This document shows positions 1-9,682 of a stretch of DNA of 64,000 nucleotides, piece after piece. Source of the stretch: Talinum fruticosum (Eukaryota; Streptophyta; Magnoliopsida; Caryophyllales; Talinaceae). Where the stretch lies: assembly GCA_021018815.1 (NCBI GenBank), contig JAITYX010000034.1:2976001-3040000 (forward strand). Direction: 5' to 3'. The first letter of the stretch is position 1. Every line of letters starts with the position of its first letter. The notes under the pieces are model-generated. The model had not been told where the DNA came from. It made no database searches and saw only the letters and a list, made by a program, of their open reading frames with translations. A program made the translations under genes and the position numbers.

Positions 1-416
1 TTCCTGTGAAAAGCATCACAGCGAAAGTATACACTCAACAGATGCCTCATCGGAACCATCCTGAAGAAGACAACCTATGAGCTTTACAAGGGAAAGAAAC
101 CTAACAACTCCTACTTGAGACCATTTGGATGTAAATGCTATGTGTATAACAATGGTAAGGAACATTTGACTAAGTTAGAAAGAGGAAACTTAGAATGAGG
201 AAACTTAGAACGAACCAACTCGGAATGTCGTGACTCGGAATGAACCAGTTCAAGAATGTTGAAGAACAAGCCAATGTAGAGGCTCAACAAAAACAACCAA
301 CCGAAGATCAACCTATTCAATTAGCAAACTTGGTAAATCGGAGGACTGGTAGAGCTTTCAAATATGCACCTAGTCACCCACTTGAGAACATACTTTCTGA
401 TATCAATAGTGGGGTA
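1..416 (+). pseudogene. Copia element B, integrase C-terminal remnant
   Basis: The left edge begins inside the integrase of a SIRE-type copia element. Positions 30-170 match the integrase segment of copy F near 55310-55450 (words for RCLIG, TPYELYKGKKP and FGCKC are readable). At about 180 the sequence jumps to the spacer before reverse transcriptase, so roughly 250 bases are missing relative to copy F. The fragment stops at GGGGTA (411-416), where copy A is inserted; the same coding sequence resumes at 11261. No open frame survives. The 5' LTR, gag and protease of this element lie left of the window. Confidence 0.85.
412..416. other. Target-site duplication of copy A, left
   Basis: GGGTA directly before the LTR start TGAAGATTCGG. 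The matching copy is at 11256-11260. Confidence 0.85.
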
Positions 417-1337
417 TGAAGATTCGGACACTCGCTCAATACTTTTCCGAAGCTGTACAAAAGGAATCAGGTATAACAATCTCGTACTTATAGAGTTTTG
501 ATTCCAAGGCATTCTCTGTTTGCTAGAAACTTTTCTGAGTGATACGTTATCTTATTTAAGTGATACGGCTTTTACTTCGTGTATTTCTTGCTTATCCTTG
601 AGTGACTCGAAAACCGATATGCGTATCTCACTCGGTTCCGAGTCCCTCATCACTCGATTTATCGCATATTGAATAGACTAGTATTTCATCTTTCCTCACT
701 CGAGATCCGACGTCCGGTTATAAGTTCTATGTTGTTATAGTCAGTATCTCTAGTCTGTTTTATGCTTAGTCTATATCAAGTTACTTCACTCGATATTCTT
801 TGTATAACTTGATTCTTCGCTTAGACTTAGTCGGATGGAATTTTGAGCTATATGGATATTGGACTCGGAAAATTCCATTTCGTTTCCGACTCGGATAATC
901 GGTTGTTTAATTATCTTAATAATTTTATTATCTATGTCTAATCTTGGACCAAAGTATTTTATACTTTGAGAACCGAAATTGATTTACTTTTGTAGGTTAT
1001 TCAAACGAGGATACGCTTTTCAAACTACAAATGTAACCGGCTTGAACGTCAAATCACCAGCGAGACATGGCTTTTCACCTTCTTTTCTCCAGTCCCGGAA
1101 GATTGTGTCGGAGCTGTCTGTTTCTAAATCTGGAAAACTGGAACGCCAAGCTTAATGGTGGTTTCCACCTTATCTTTAAAGACACCACCGAGTGGTTTTG
1201 GGACTTCCAAGAGAGTTAAACCATTGTCCAACGTTCACATTACAACGGATACTTTCGAGTGACTCGAAAGCTTCGTCAACGGTCACAAAGGACTCTTAGT
1301 CAGCAGATGAAGATAACGGCTACTCTGCTCGGTCATC

Positions 1338-1346
1338 TATAAATAG
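1338..1346 (+). promoter_or_regulatory. LTR TATA box, copy A 5' LTR
   Basis: TATAAATAG, conserved at the same place in copies A and F (10604, 51759, 61068), as TATAAAAGG in solo LTR S (35929), and in the D and E LTRs. AACGG words lie 20-85 bases upstream. It should place the transcript start about 30 bases downstream, so the remaining 600 or so bases of LTR would be R and U5. Inferred from the plant TATA consensus. Confidence 0.75.
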
Positions 1347-1529
1347 AAGCCACCTCGGAAGACTTGAAGATTGCCGAAATTATTGTTAATACACATACTT
1401 GAGCAAAGTCATTGTATTTACTCTCAATCTTCTACTTACAACTCCTACTCGTAATTCATTATTTTACGAGTTATAAGGTCTTGTACTCGATTACAAACAC
1501 TTTCTTACTTTCTCTGTAAGGTCCCTTGA

Positions 1530-1590
1530 CTAAGTTGTAAGGGTTAACTCAGCTTAGTTGTCCCTAGCTGTAAGGGTTATCTCAGCTAGG
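1530..1590 (+). promoter_or_regulatory. Tandem twin stem-loops in LTR leader, copy A
   Basis: Two adjacent stem-loops. The first pairs CTAAGTTG (1530-1537) with CAGCTTAG (1550-1557); the second pairs CCTAGCTG (1563-1570) with CAGCTAGG (1583-1590). Both loops carry TAAGGGTTA(A/T)CT, so loop and geometry are duplicated. The first loop contains the self-complementary GTTAAC. They lie about 190 bases below the TATA box, inside the predicted RNA leader. See findings for the comparison among copies. Confidence 0.65.
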
Positions 1591-1997
1591 AAGTACTAGA
1601 TCGGATAAAGGAATTTCGAGTCCAAGAAAACGTGTATAGAGTTGTCTAAGGGAGAAACTCGGGTTCGATCAGTTCATGGTATTTTGTGGACTCAAAATAG
1701 TGGATTTGGCTTCGTGCTTGGACTAGCACGGTCCGTGGTTTTCTGCCCCGGGAGGGTTTCCACGTAATCTCTAAGTGTTATCTTTCCGAGTTCATTCAAG
1801 ACTCGGAAAATTTTATAGCTCTTGCTTATCCATTCATGATAGCATTTCGAGTCTAAACTTTTTGACCTCGCTGATAGACTCGGAATCTGTCTCTGTCTTG
1901 TTTTTGACAAAAGAGCTAAAGTTTCCACGGAAAACTTCCATCACCCTATTCACCCCCTCTAGGGTGACGCGAGACTCTCCTCGAGCAAACCTTCAAT

Positions 1998-2010
1998 TGG
2001 TATCAAAGCC
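1998..2010 (+). other. Primer binding site, copy A
   Basis: TGGTATCAAAGCC two bases after the LTR end. It fits the 3' end of plant initiator tRNA-Met (TGGTATCAGAGC) with one mismatch, as expected for copia elements. Confidence 0.85.
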
Positions 2011-2055
2011 TAGCCTTTCGGAAAGGATCTAACCATCCAAAGGTCTAAAGATCAA

Positions 2056-3900
2056 ATGGCTCGGAACAACGGAGAGTTCGACGAAGGAAGATCTTCCGAC
2101 GAGACCACCAAAATTCAAAGGATGAAACTTCGGACCTTGGAAGAAACTTATGGAATGTTTCCTCATGGATCATGATGAAGTTGTATGGGAAATCATACAA
2201 CTAGGAAACTACATTCCAATGAAGACAGAGGAATTCAAAATCATTCCCAAGACAAAAGCCCAATTCACTCCTGGAGAAGTAGAGAAGTTCAGGAAGAACT
2301 TCAAGGCAATGAACATTCTGATGTATGCCATTAGCTTAGAAGAATACAACCGAGTGTCCGCCTCGTGATTCAGCAAAAGAAGTGTGGGACACCCTTGTCA
2401 ACACTTACGAAGGCACAAGCCAGGTCGGACAAGCTAAGATAAGTCGAGTATCTTCACAAATATGAGCTTTTCAAGATGGAGCCGAAGAGAACATCACTCG
2501 GATGTTCATTCGATTTACTGAGATTACTAACAATCTCAAATCACTGGGTAAGAAGATCTCCCACGAGGAAATGTGCGAAAGATACTCGAAGTCTACCCCA
2601 AGAAAAGATGGGGTCCCAAAGTGACTGCCATAGAGGAGGCTCGGAACCTCTCACTCTTAAAGGCGAGACGAGCTCATCGGGAAGCTTCTCACTCACGAAA
2701 TTCATCTAGAAGAGGAGGATGCCGAGGGCGATACTAAAAGGAACATTGCACCGAAAGCCTCGGAATCCAAAGAAGCAAATCTGAGCTCCACCGACTCGGA
2801 AGACGATCCCATGGCACTTATTGCAAGAGGCTTCAAGAGAATAATGAAGCACAAAAGATGGGATAAAAGGCAAAAGGAAGAATTCTACAAGAAAGACAAG
2901 AGGGACAGAAAAGGTAAGTACTCCTCACCCTCAAAGTTATCTTTATCTAAGAATTCTAGATGTTTTGAGTGTGGTAGCAAAGACCACATAGTCAAAGACT
3001 GTCCGAAAAGAAAGAGGGACAGAAAGAAGAAGAAGGCTATGATGGCAACATGGAGCGATGAGGACTCATCGGAAGATGACGATGACTCGGACGACTCAAA
3101 GTGTCCGATGGCAATCTCGACTCGGAAGCCGGAGGAGAGTCGGACTCATATTCGAACAATGAGGAAACCAATCCTCAAGAGGTAATTGATTATTTTCTCA
3201 AATTCTCCAAAGTCGATTTAGCTAAGTATATTTTTACTTTGGAAGAAAAGTCCAATTCGATTCTTCTCAATTCAAAGAACAACTTGAGTTAATCACTTCG
3301 AGAGCATTTCTTTGAAAAATGAATTAGAAAAACCGAGACTCCCACTCGAGAGAACTCAAGACTAGTACTCAATCTAATGAGACTGAGTCCGAGTTACTCG
3401 AGAAAGAAAATGAGGAGCTAAAGTAGAAGCTCATCGAGTCTCAAGATCTGGTTTTAAAGTTTACTCAAGGTTAGAAGAACCTTGACATGCTCTTAGGATC
3501 ACAATGTGTCTCTTTTCGAAAAAAGGTCATGGTTTCAACAAAGAGGAAGAATCCAATTCCTATTCGAATTGTTCAAAAAGGATTCCGGAATTGTAAAGTT
3601 TAGGAAAGTCGAGCACGGTCCCATTCACGAAATGAAGGGAGGACTAAGCCCAGAATTGTCTACAAAAAGAAACCATTTTCTCCCGTTTCAAAATGAAAGG
3701 TTTTTAAAAAGAAAGAGACACAGACTCAGTTCTCGAGAGGAAGACTCAGAATCGGACAAAACCCAAAGTTATTCAAATCTGGGTTCCGAAACACCTTCTT
3801 CCTCGAAAAGGACCACGAGTAAGGAATGTTACTCGGGTTCGTTAGAGGAAGTGAGAAGGGTTAGATTGTCTCTGTTTTGCAGATCACTCGAAAAGATCAA
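2056..3900 (+). pseudogene. gag: gag of copy A (UBN2-type, zinc knuckle), frameshifted
   Basis: Copia-type gag, which forms the particle and binds genomic RNA. I chose the ATG at 2056 because MARN..GEFDEGRSS follows and the same start exists in F (52476) and E (39415). An early +1 shift (GAGACCACC here, GAGCCACC in F) moves the rest out of frame; 2150-2368 carries the MECFLMDHDEVVWEIIQ segment typical of the UBN2 domain. A CCHC zinc knuckle, CFECGSKDHIVKDC, is encoded at about 2959-3003, followed by a lysine-rich then Asp/Glu/Ser-rich stretch (to about 3185) and a long charged tail of coiled-coil character. Several frameshifts and in-frame stops make it a pseudogene. Confidence 0.88.
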
Positions 3901-5200
3901 AAGGACACTGGTACCTTGACAGTGGATGCTCACGGCACATGTCGGAGATGCATGATTCTTCTCCGAGTTGGAAAAACATAAAGGAGGAAAAGTCACATTT
4001 GGAGATGATAGCAAAGGCAAGATAGTTGGAATTGGCAAGATTGGAAAAGGAAGCAATCTGGTTAGTCCAGTCTACCTTGTCAAAGGATTAAAGTATAATC
4101 TGCTCAGCATCTCTCAACTATGTGATAAAGGTCAAGAGGTAAGATTCACTCGGACCAATTGCTACATTTCGATGTCTCTACCAAAGAGATTAAGCTTTCG
4201 AGTAAGAGATCGGGTAATACCTATATCATTTCTCTTTCGACCTAAGCGGAATTTATCTTGCTTAAAAACATCTCTTCATGATGATTCTTGGACATGGCAT
4301 CGTAGATTAGGCCATATTAGCATGTATACTATCAAAAAGCTGGCATCTCATGGTCTGGTTAGGGGTTTGCCTAACCGTATGTTCGAAAAAGATAAAGTTT
4401 GTGACGCTTCCACCAAAGGGAAACAAGTCGGATCTTCATTCAAATCTCTGAAGACAGTTTCAACATCCAAAGTACTTGAGCTACTGCATATGGATTTATG
4501 TGGTGAAATCCCGTGAAGAGCCTCGAGAGGTAAATCTTACATACTTGTTATTATTGATGATTATTCACGGTTTACCTGGGTGTGTTTTCTTAAGCACAAG
4601 AATGAAGCTTTCAAGGAGTTCAGCAAGCTCTGCGAAAAATCCAAGTTGAGGCTCGGACTCGGATCTAGAGGATTCGAACTCACCATGGAAGGGAGTTCGA
4701 CTACTCGGAATTCTCGGAGTTTTGTGATAAAAATGGAATCTCTCACAACTTCTCCGCACCTGAACCCCTCAACGAACGGAGTAGTAGAGAGAAAGAACAG
4801 AACCCTTGAAGAAATAGCAAGGACGATGATGATTGAGCACAACTTGCCTTACTATTTCTAGGCAGAGGCAGTCAACACAACCAACTATACTTTGAATAGA
4901 TGCCTCATCGGACCCATTCTGAAGAAAACACCTTATGAGCTGTACAAAGGGAAGAAGCCAAATATTTCCTATTTCGGACCTTTCGGATGTAAGTGCTACA
5001 TTCACGACAATGGTAAGGATCACCTGACCAAATTTGATGCTCGGTCGGATGAAGGAATTTTTCGGGTTATTCTTCTCACACCAAAGCTTATCGTATTATC
5101 AATAAGAGAACTAACAAAGTGGAAGAGAGCATCCACATTGTATTTGATGAGCTTTAATAGGAGAAACCAAGTGAATCTTCATACTCGAATTAAAACTCAG
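3901..5200 (+). pseudogene. pol: Protease and integrase region of copy A
   Basis: The aspartic protease active site is intact at 3908-3940 (WYLDSGCSRHM). The pre-integrase and integrase zinc domain follows: WHRRLGH at 4295-4315 supplies both histidines, but the CxxC that should follow reads C-D-A-S (4400-4411), so the second zinc cysteine is lost. The catalytic core begins near HMDLCG (about 4488); a stop interrupts the frame at 4514-4516 just after GEIP. DDYSRFTW follows at about 4556 and the later NGVVERKNRT segment at about 4778. The integrase C-terminal FGCKC region ends near 5000. Integrase would insert the cDNA; this copy cannot make it in one frame. Confidence 0.88.
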
Positions 5201-7023
5201 TAGAGATGATGACGAAGCTGAGCCTACCAAGATTCCGACTCAATCCACTCGGAATGAGACAACTCAAGAGCTCACTCAGAATGAATAAGTCAATGAAGAA
5301 GATCACACAGAACAGGCTTCGAAGATAAAGCGATCCGACCCACAAATCTCGTAAATCGGAGAACTGGTAAAGCATTCAAGTTTACCTCTAGTCATCCACT
5401 AGAAAATATAATATCCGATATCAACAAGTGGGGTAAGAACTCGTTCCTCTCTTCAAAATTTATGTGCATTCACTACATTCATTTCATTAACCGAACCCAG
5501 AAATGCACTAGAGGCCCTTAATGAACCTGAATGGGTAGAGGCCATGCAAGAGGAACTCAATCAATTCGAAAGAAACCAAGTCCGGACTCGACCAACCGAC
5601 CTTCTAACCACCCAGTTATAGGAACCAAATGGGTTTTCAAAAACAAATTGGATGAGGGTTGAGTGGTAGTCGAAACAAGGCTAGACTTGTGGCTCAAGGT
5701 TACAATCAAGAAGAAGGAATTGATTGTGGGGAAACATTTGCACCTGTTGCCAGAATCGAAGCTATTAGAATTCTGTTGGCATTTGCATCCAAGCATGCAT
5801 ATTAAATTATATCAAATGGATGTTAAGTGTGCGTTTCTCAATGGTTTTATTGAAGAAGAAGTCTATGTCGAGCGAGCCTCCTGGTTTTGAAAACTCAGAA
5901 TTTCCAAATCATGTTTTCAAACTTCAAAAGGCTCTCTATGGTCTTAAACAAGCTCCTCGAGCTTGGTATGAAAGACTCGAGCAATTTCTTGGTTCAAAAT
6001 GATTTTAAAAGAGGTCGGATCGACAAAACTGTTTTCATAAAGACCAAGGGGAAGGATTTCCTTATTGTTCAAATATATGTTGATGATATTATCTTCGGTG
6101 CTACTAATGAATTTCTGTGCTGAGAATTTTCCGAGTTGATGAGTCGAGAATTTCAAATGAGTATGATGGGAGAACTCATTTTCTTCCTTGGTTTATACAT
6201 TAAACAAGACAAAGATGGGATCTATGTCCATCAATCTAAGTATACCAAGGAGCTGCTGAAGAAATACAAACTCCAAGATGCAAAACACGCATCTACTCCT
6301 ATGAGCGACGATGATCAAGCTTGACTCGGACGAGAGAGGTAAAGTAATAGATCGAAACTCTATCGAGGTATGATTGGATCTTTGCTATATCTTACTTCCA
6401 GCCAGCCGGATATAATATTCGGTGTATGTCTATGCACAAGATTTCAAGCTAATCCAAAAGAATCACATCTCACTCTGCGGTGAAGAGAATATTCAGATAT
6501 CTTGCAGGTACTCGGAATTTAGGTCTATGGTATTCCGGAGACTCGGAACCGACTCTCACCTGGATACTCGGACGCGGACTACGCCGGATATAAAGTTGAT
6601 TGAAAGAGCACTTCCGGAGCTTGCCAATTTCGGGTCAATCCCTAATATCCTGGCACTCAAAGAAGTAGAACTCAGTAGCTATATCAAATCGTCGAAGCCG
6701 AGTATATTGCAGCTGGAGCCTGTTGTGCTCGGATTCTATAGATAAACCAACACTTGAAAGATCTTTGACTATCCTTCAAATCGGTTCCAATCAAGTGTGA
6801 CAATCAAAGTGCAATCAGCATCACCAAGAATCCAGTCCAGAGCATTCGAAAACAAAGCATATTGAGGTCGAGATATCACTTCCTACGAGACTACTTAGAA
6901 AAAGGTGACATTGAACTTGAGTTCATTCCTACTAATCTTCAATTAGCCGATATTTTTACTAAGCCTCTTGGTGAAGATCGGTTTTGTTTTATTCGAAATG
7001 AGCTTGGTATGTTAAATGCCTAA
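5201..7023 (+). pseudogene. pol: Reverse transcriptase and RNase H of copy A
   Basis: Copia RT starts after a degenerate linker: ALNEPEWVEAMQEEL is readable at about 5511-5556, KLYQMDVKCAFLNG near 5800, [16 protein letters not shown] near 5930. The catalytic YVDD is intact at 6076-6087 within QIYVDDIIFG. The thumb region follows, and RNase H is recognisable from EAEYIAAGA (about 6694) to TKPLGEDRFCF near the end. Translation would stop at 7021-7023 after LNA. At least eight frame changes interrupt the span; some coincide with CTG/CTCG-type differences seen between copies. Confidence 0.88.
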
Positions 7024-7660
7024 TTATATGTTACTCTTATTCATTCCATGACTCTGTAATATGTGTTTTCATTTTTGATAACCATTAGCTCAGTTGATTC
7101 ATTGATACTCGGGTTAGTAGTTATTTCATGTTTCGAGTCACTCGAAACTATTCGAGTCACTCGGATACTCGGACGTAGAGAAAAATTTGGACTTCAAATT
7201 TTCCGAAGCTATCTCTAGAAGCGATGGAGAGTTTCGAACATATTTTCAAAATATTTTTCTCTCTCTCTCTCGAGCGCTGCGATCGATCGATAGCCATAGA
7301 TTTCTAACCGCTGAGATCTTAACCATTGAAGAGAACCGTCACACCGGTCTTCGATGACTGATGGACAAGCCGAGTCGAACGGAGTTATACTTAACGGATA
7401 GTTGACTGGCGCGCTTCTTTTCTATAAATAGTGCCTATTCATCTTCGTCTCGGTATTCTACATTTCATCTCTCTCTCAAATGAAACTTTTCGCGAAAGCT
7501 TTCTACGTACACATTGTTCGGTCAAGCGCTCGTAATGGCCATCTCACGTAAGTTTCGACTTGCTCTCATCTCTTTTTCTACTCCTTTTCGTTTGTTCTCA
7601 TCTTCCTCTTCCTCTCTTTTCCTTGTCAAAAGTTTCATCTTTCCTACCTCTTATTTCAAA
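7024..7660 (+). promoter_or_regulatory. pol to third-ORF spacer with internal TATA box (copy A)
   Basis: Non-coding spacer with an organisation conserved in copies B, D and F: AACGG words (7378 and 7394), a TATAAATAG box at 7423-7431, then a leader with CT repeats (CATCTCTCTCTC near 7467) before the MPKRG start at 7661. A separate CT run at 7258-7272 lies upstream of the box. The layout is that of a pol II promoter with 5' UTR. Promoter activity is inferred, not shown. Confidence 0.6.
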
Positions 7661-9266
7661 ATGCCTAAGAGAGGTAACCATCCCGACTTCCAAGTCTCTT
7701 CCTCCGCCAAAAAGCCTCGCACCAAAACGCCAAAAAGCTCTACCCCTCTAAACCCATTGTCACCCAGAGACCTCGCGACTGGACGACAAATTCTTTCCAA
7801 CAACCAAATTTTCTTGGTTGGCCAACATTCAAACCACTCGGGGCATATAACTTTCTTTGCTTCAGCGAGTTCATCTATCCCGAACTCGTCTCCGAGTTCT
7901 ATACTCACCTCACCTCCTCGGAAAATGTTCTAACCTCCGGGTTCGAACATCACCGTTCGATATAAACACCTCTCTCCTCCACCGCTTGTTCAAGGTTTCT
8001 TGTCTCTTCTTGAACAGCAACCCCATTCCCTTCATCGAAGTCGCTGATGACTTCTTTGAAAAGTACGCCAAAGAGTTCCCCGAGTCCCGGAAGAACTTTT
8101 CGGTGACTCGGTTGAAGTCGAAGCACGTCTTCGTGCTTTCTGCTGATGAGAACCTTTTTCTCTCAGCATTCTAGCAAGGAGAACCCCAACTCCAAGCACC
8201 TCAAAGCTATCTTTGACATTCTTGAGGGCTACGAAGTAGACCTCTTCACCTCCATAATTGAGCGGATGGCAGCCGTGCCAGCTCAACTTCAAACCAAGAA
8301 GAACACCTCTCTTCCTTTCGGCGCTCTTCTCACCCTTGTCTTCAAACAATTCCAAGTTCCTCTCCCTTCGGACCCCAACGCTACGTCCGAGGTTGCCATT
8401 GTTGTCGGTAAAAAGGAACTTCAGGAGTACGGATACCAGAAACCGAACTTGGTGTTTGGGTCCACAACTCATAGCTTAGGCCTCCTTCTCCGCCTTAGAC
8501 TTAGAAATCAACCCCTCTCTCTCTCCCCTCTCCACCTGTTGGTGCCTCCAAATTTCTCTCTCGCTCTTTTGTCCCTCGTTTTTGTGGACAAAATCAGCTC
8601 TGTGTCCACTGTTTTCCAGGACACACTCCGGTCTTTCAAACTTGCCATCCAAAATCTCAACATCAACCAAAAGACCGCCCAATCCCAAATCCGAGAGCAG
8701 CAGTCTCTAATTCTTGAGATGAGGGAGCTGGTGTAGGAGCAAAAGGAGCCGATCGAGCTCCTCGAGAGAGAGAAGGTCCAAGGCGGCTCAGGACCAAGGT
8801 GACTCGAGACGCGTCTAAAGCGTCTTCAACCCCGAGTCCGACCTCCTCGGACAGCGGGGAAGAAGAAGAAGAAGTTGCGAGATGTAGAAGCGACGAGATG
8901 CCGAGGAGCTCGTGGGCGAGGCAGCTCCATCCGGGCAAGGGAGGAACACAAAGAAGAAGCAGTGGGAACTGCTGAGGGTCGACTCGCTCCACAAGCTCGG
9001 ATAGTAGTACTCGGCTCGGACAGCGATCCGGGTGGGTCGAAGACCTAGCTTCACCGGCGGATCAGCCCGAGCAGCCCCTCCGGCTACCAAGGTTCAAAGG
9101 GAGGAACCCTCGATCCACTCGTTCTAGGTCGGCCACTCCGAGCCGAGCCTTTGACGATCACTCCGGTTCTCCCTCCGCCGCGCTCAAGCACATGGTCAAG
9201 ATCTTACCAGCGCCGGTGCACCTCCAATCCCTCCGCCTCCACCCGAAATCCCCTTCTCCCTCGTAG
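7661..9266 (+). pseudogene. Third ORF of copy A (MPKRG protein, envelope-like position)
   Basis: The extra ORF occupies the slot called envelope-like in SIRE elements; its function is unknown. The start MPKRGNHPDF at 7661 is conserved in B, D and F. A basic KKPRTK segment follows, resembling a nuclear localisation signal. A frameshift near 7800 splits the next domain, which elsewhere carries FIYPEL(I/V)xEFY and resembles the family named putative plant transposon protein. The segment FFEKYAKEFPES is at about 8050. Near the C terminus are DKISSVS (8588), a heptad-like EMRELV stretch, an acidic Glu-rich patch (about 8860) and SPSAALKHMVKIL, ending at TAG 9264-9266. No clear membrane anchor is seen, so envelope is only a positional label. 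Confidence 0.7.
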
Positions 9267-9670
9267 GCGCCATGCACCGAGTCAGAATTCCTCGCCTGCT
9301 AGAGTCTTCTTCTTTCGAGAATTTTTTTATTTTTTTTGTTTTTGTCCGGACATCTAAGTTGTACTACTTGTTCTTTTCTTCCCTTCTTTTTGTTGTTGTT
9401 TTTGCTTGAAAGGCAAGGGGAGAAATAGAGTCGAAAACTTGTTGTCTTGTTTAGGGGAGTCTTTCCCTCCTATTGAATATATTTCTTTTTATCCTTAATG
9501 GACTAATGCATTTCATTATTAATTTCGAGTGATTTTAATTCCTTGTTAAAGCATACTTTACTTTCTGCTCTGTTACATTAAGTATGTGTTACTCATCTCA
9601 TGCTCAACTACTCGGAATCGGATCTTTTTGTCTAACAAAGTTTCTGTCTAAGTATGGAATGCCTTTCATC
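9267..9670 (+). other. 3' untranslated region of copy A
   Basis: T-rich sequence between the third ORF and the polypurine tract. It contains the motif GAAAGGCAAGGGGAGAAATAG (from 9409), repeated in related form in B (15067), C (20620) and F (59857). No open frame is supported. Confidence 0.6.
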
Positions 9671-9682
9671 AAAAGGGGAGAT
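9671..9682 (+). other. Polypurine tract, copy A
   Basis: AAAAGGGGAGAT immediately before the 3' LTR, the expected plus-strand priming site. The same purine run precedes the LTRs at 18514, 20959 and 60149, and in reverse follows the LTR ending at 28210. Confidence 0.85.

Larger units (their letters stand above)
417..1995 (+). repeat. 5' LTR of copy A
   Basis: LTR of 1579 bp starting TGAAGATTCGG and ending AGCAAACCTTCA, so it has the TG...CA ends. It matches 9683-11255 along its full length and also the LTRs of F, S, B and D. It holds a perfect 7-bp stem at 950-968 (CAAAGTA and its complement around TTTTA), three AACGG words at 1254, 1278 and 1315, a TATA box at 1338 and the paired stem-loops at 1530-1590. 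Confidence 0.93.

Noticed and set aside
1998..2010. tRNA-Met similarity as a possible tRNA gene
   Set aside because: Only the 12-13 bases complementary to the tRNA 3' end are present next to an LTR, as expected for a primer site. No tRNA gene was recognised anywhere in the window.
7661..9266. Calling the third ORF a retroviral-type envelope gene
   Set aside because: No signal peptide, cleavage site or membrane anchor could be seen in any copy; only its position resembles env.
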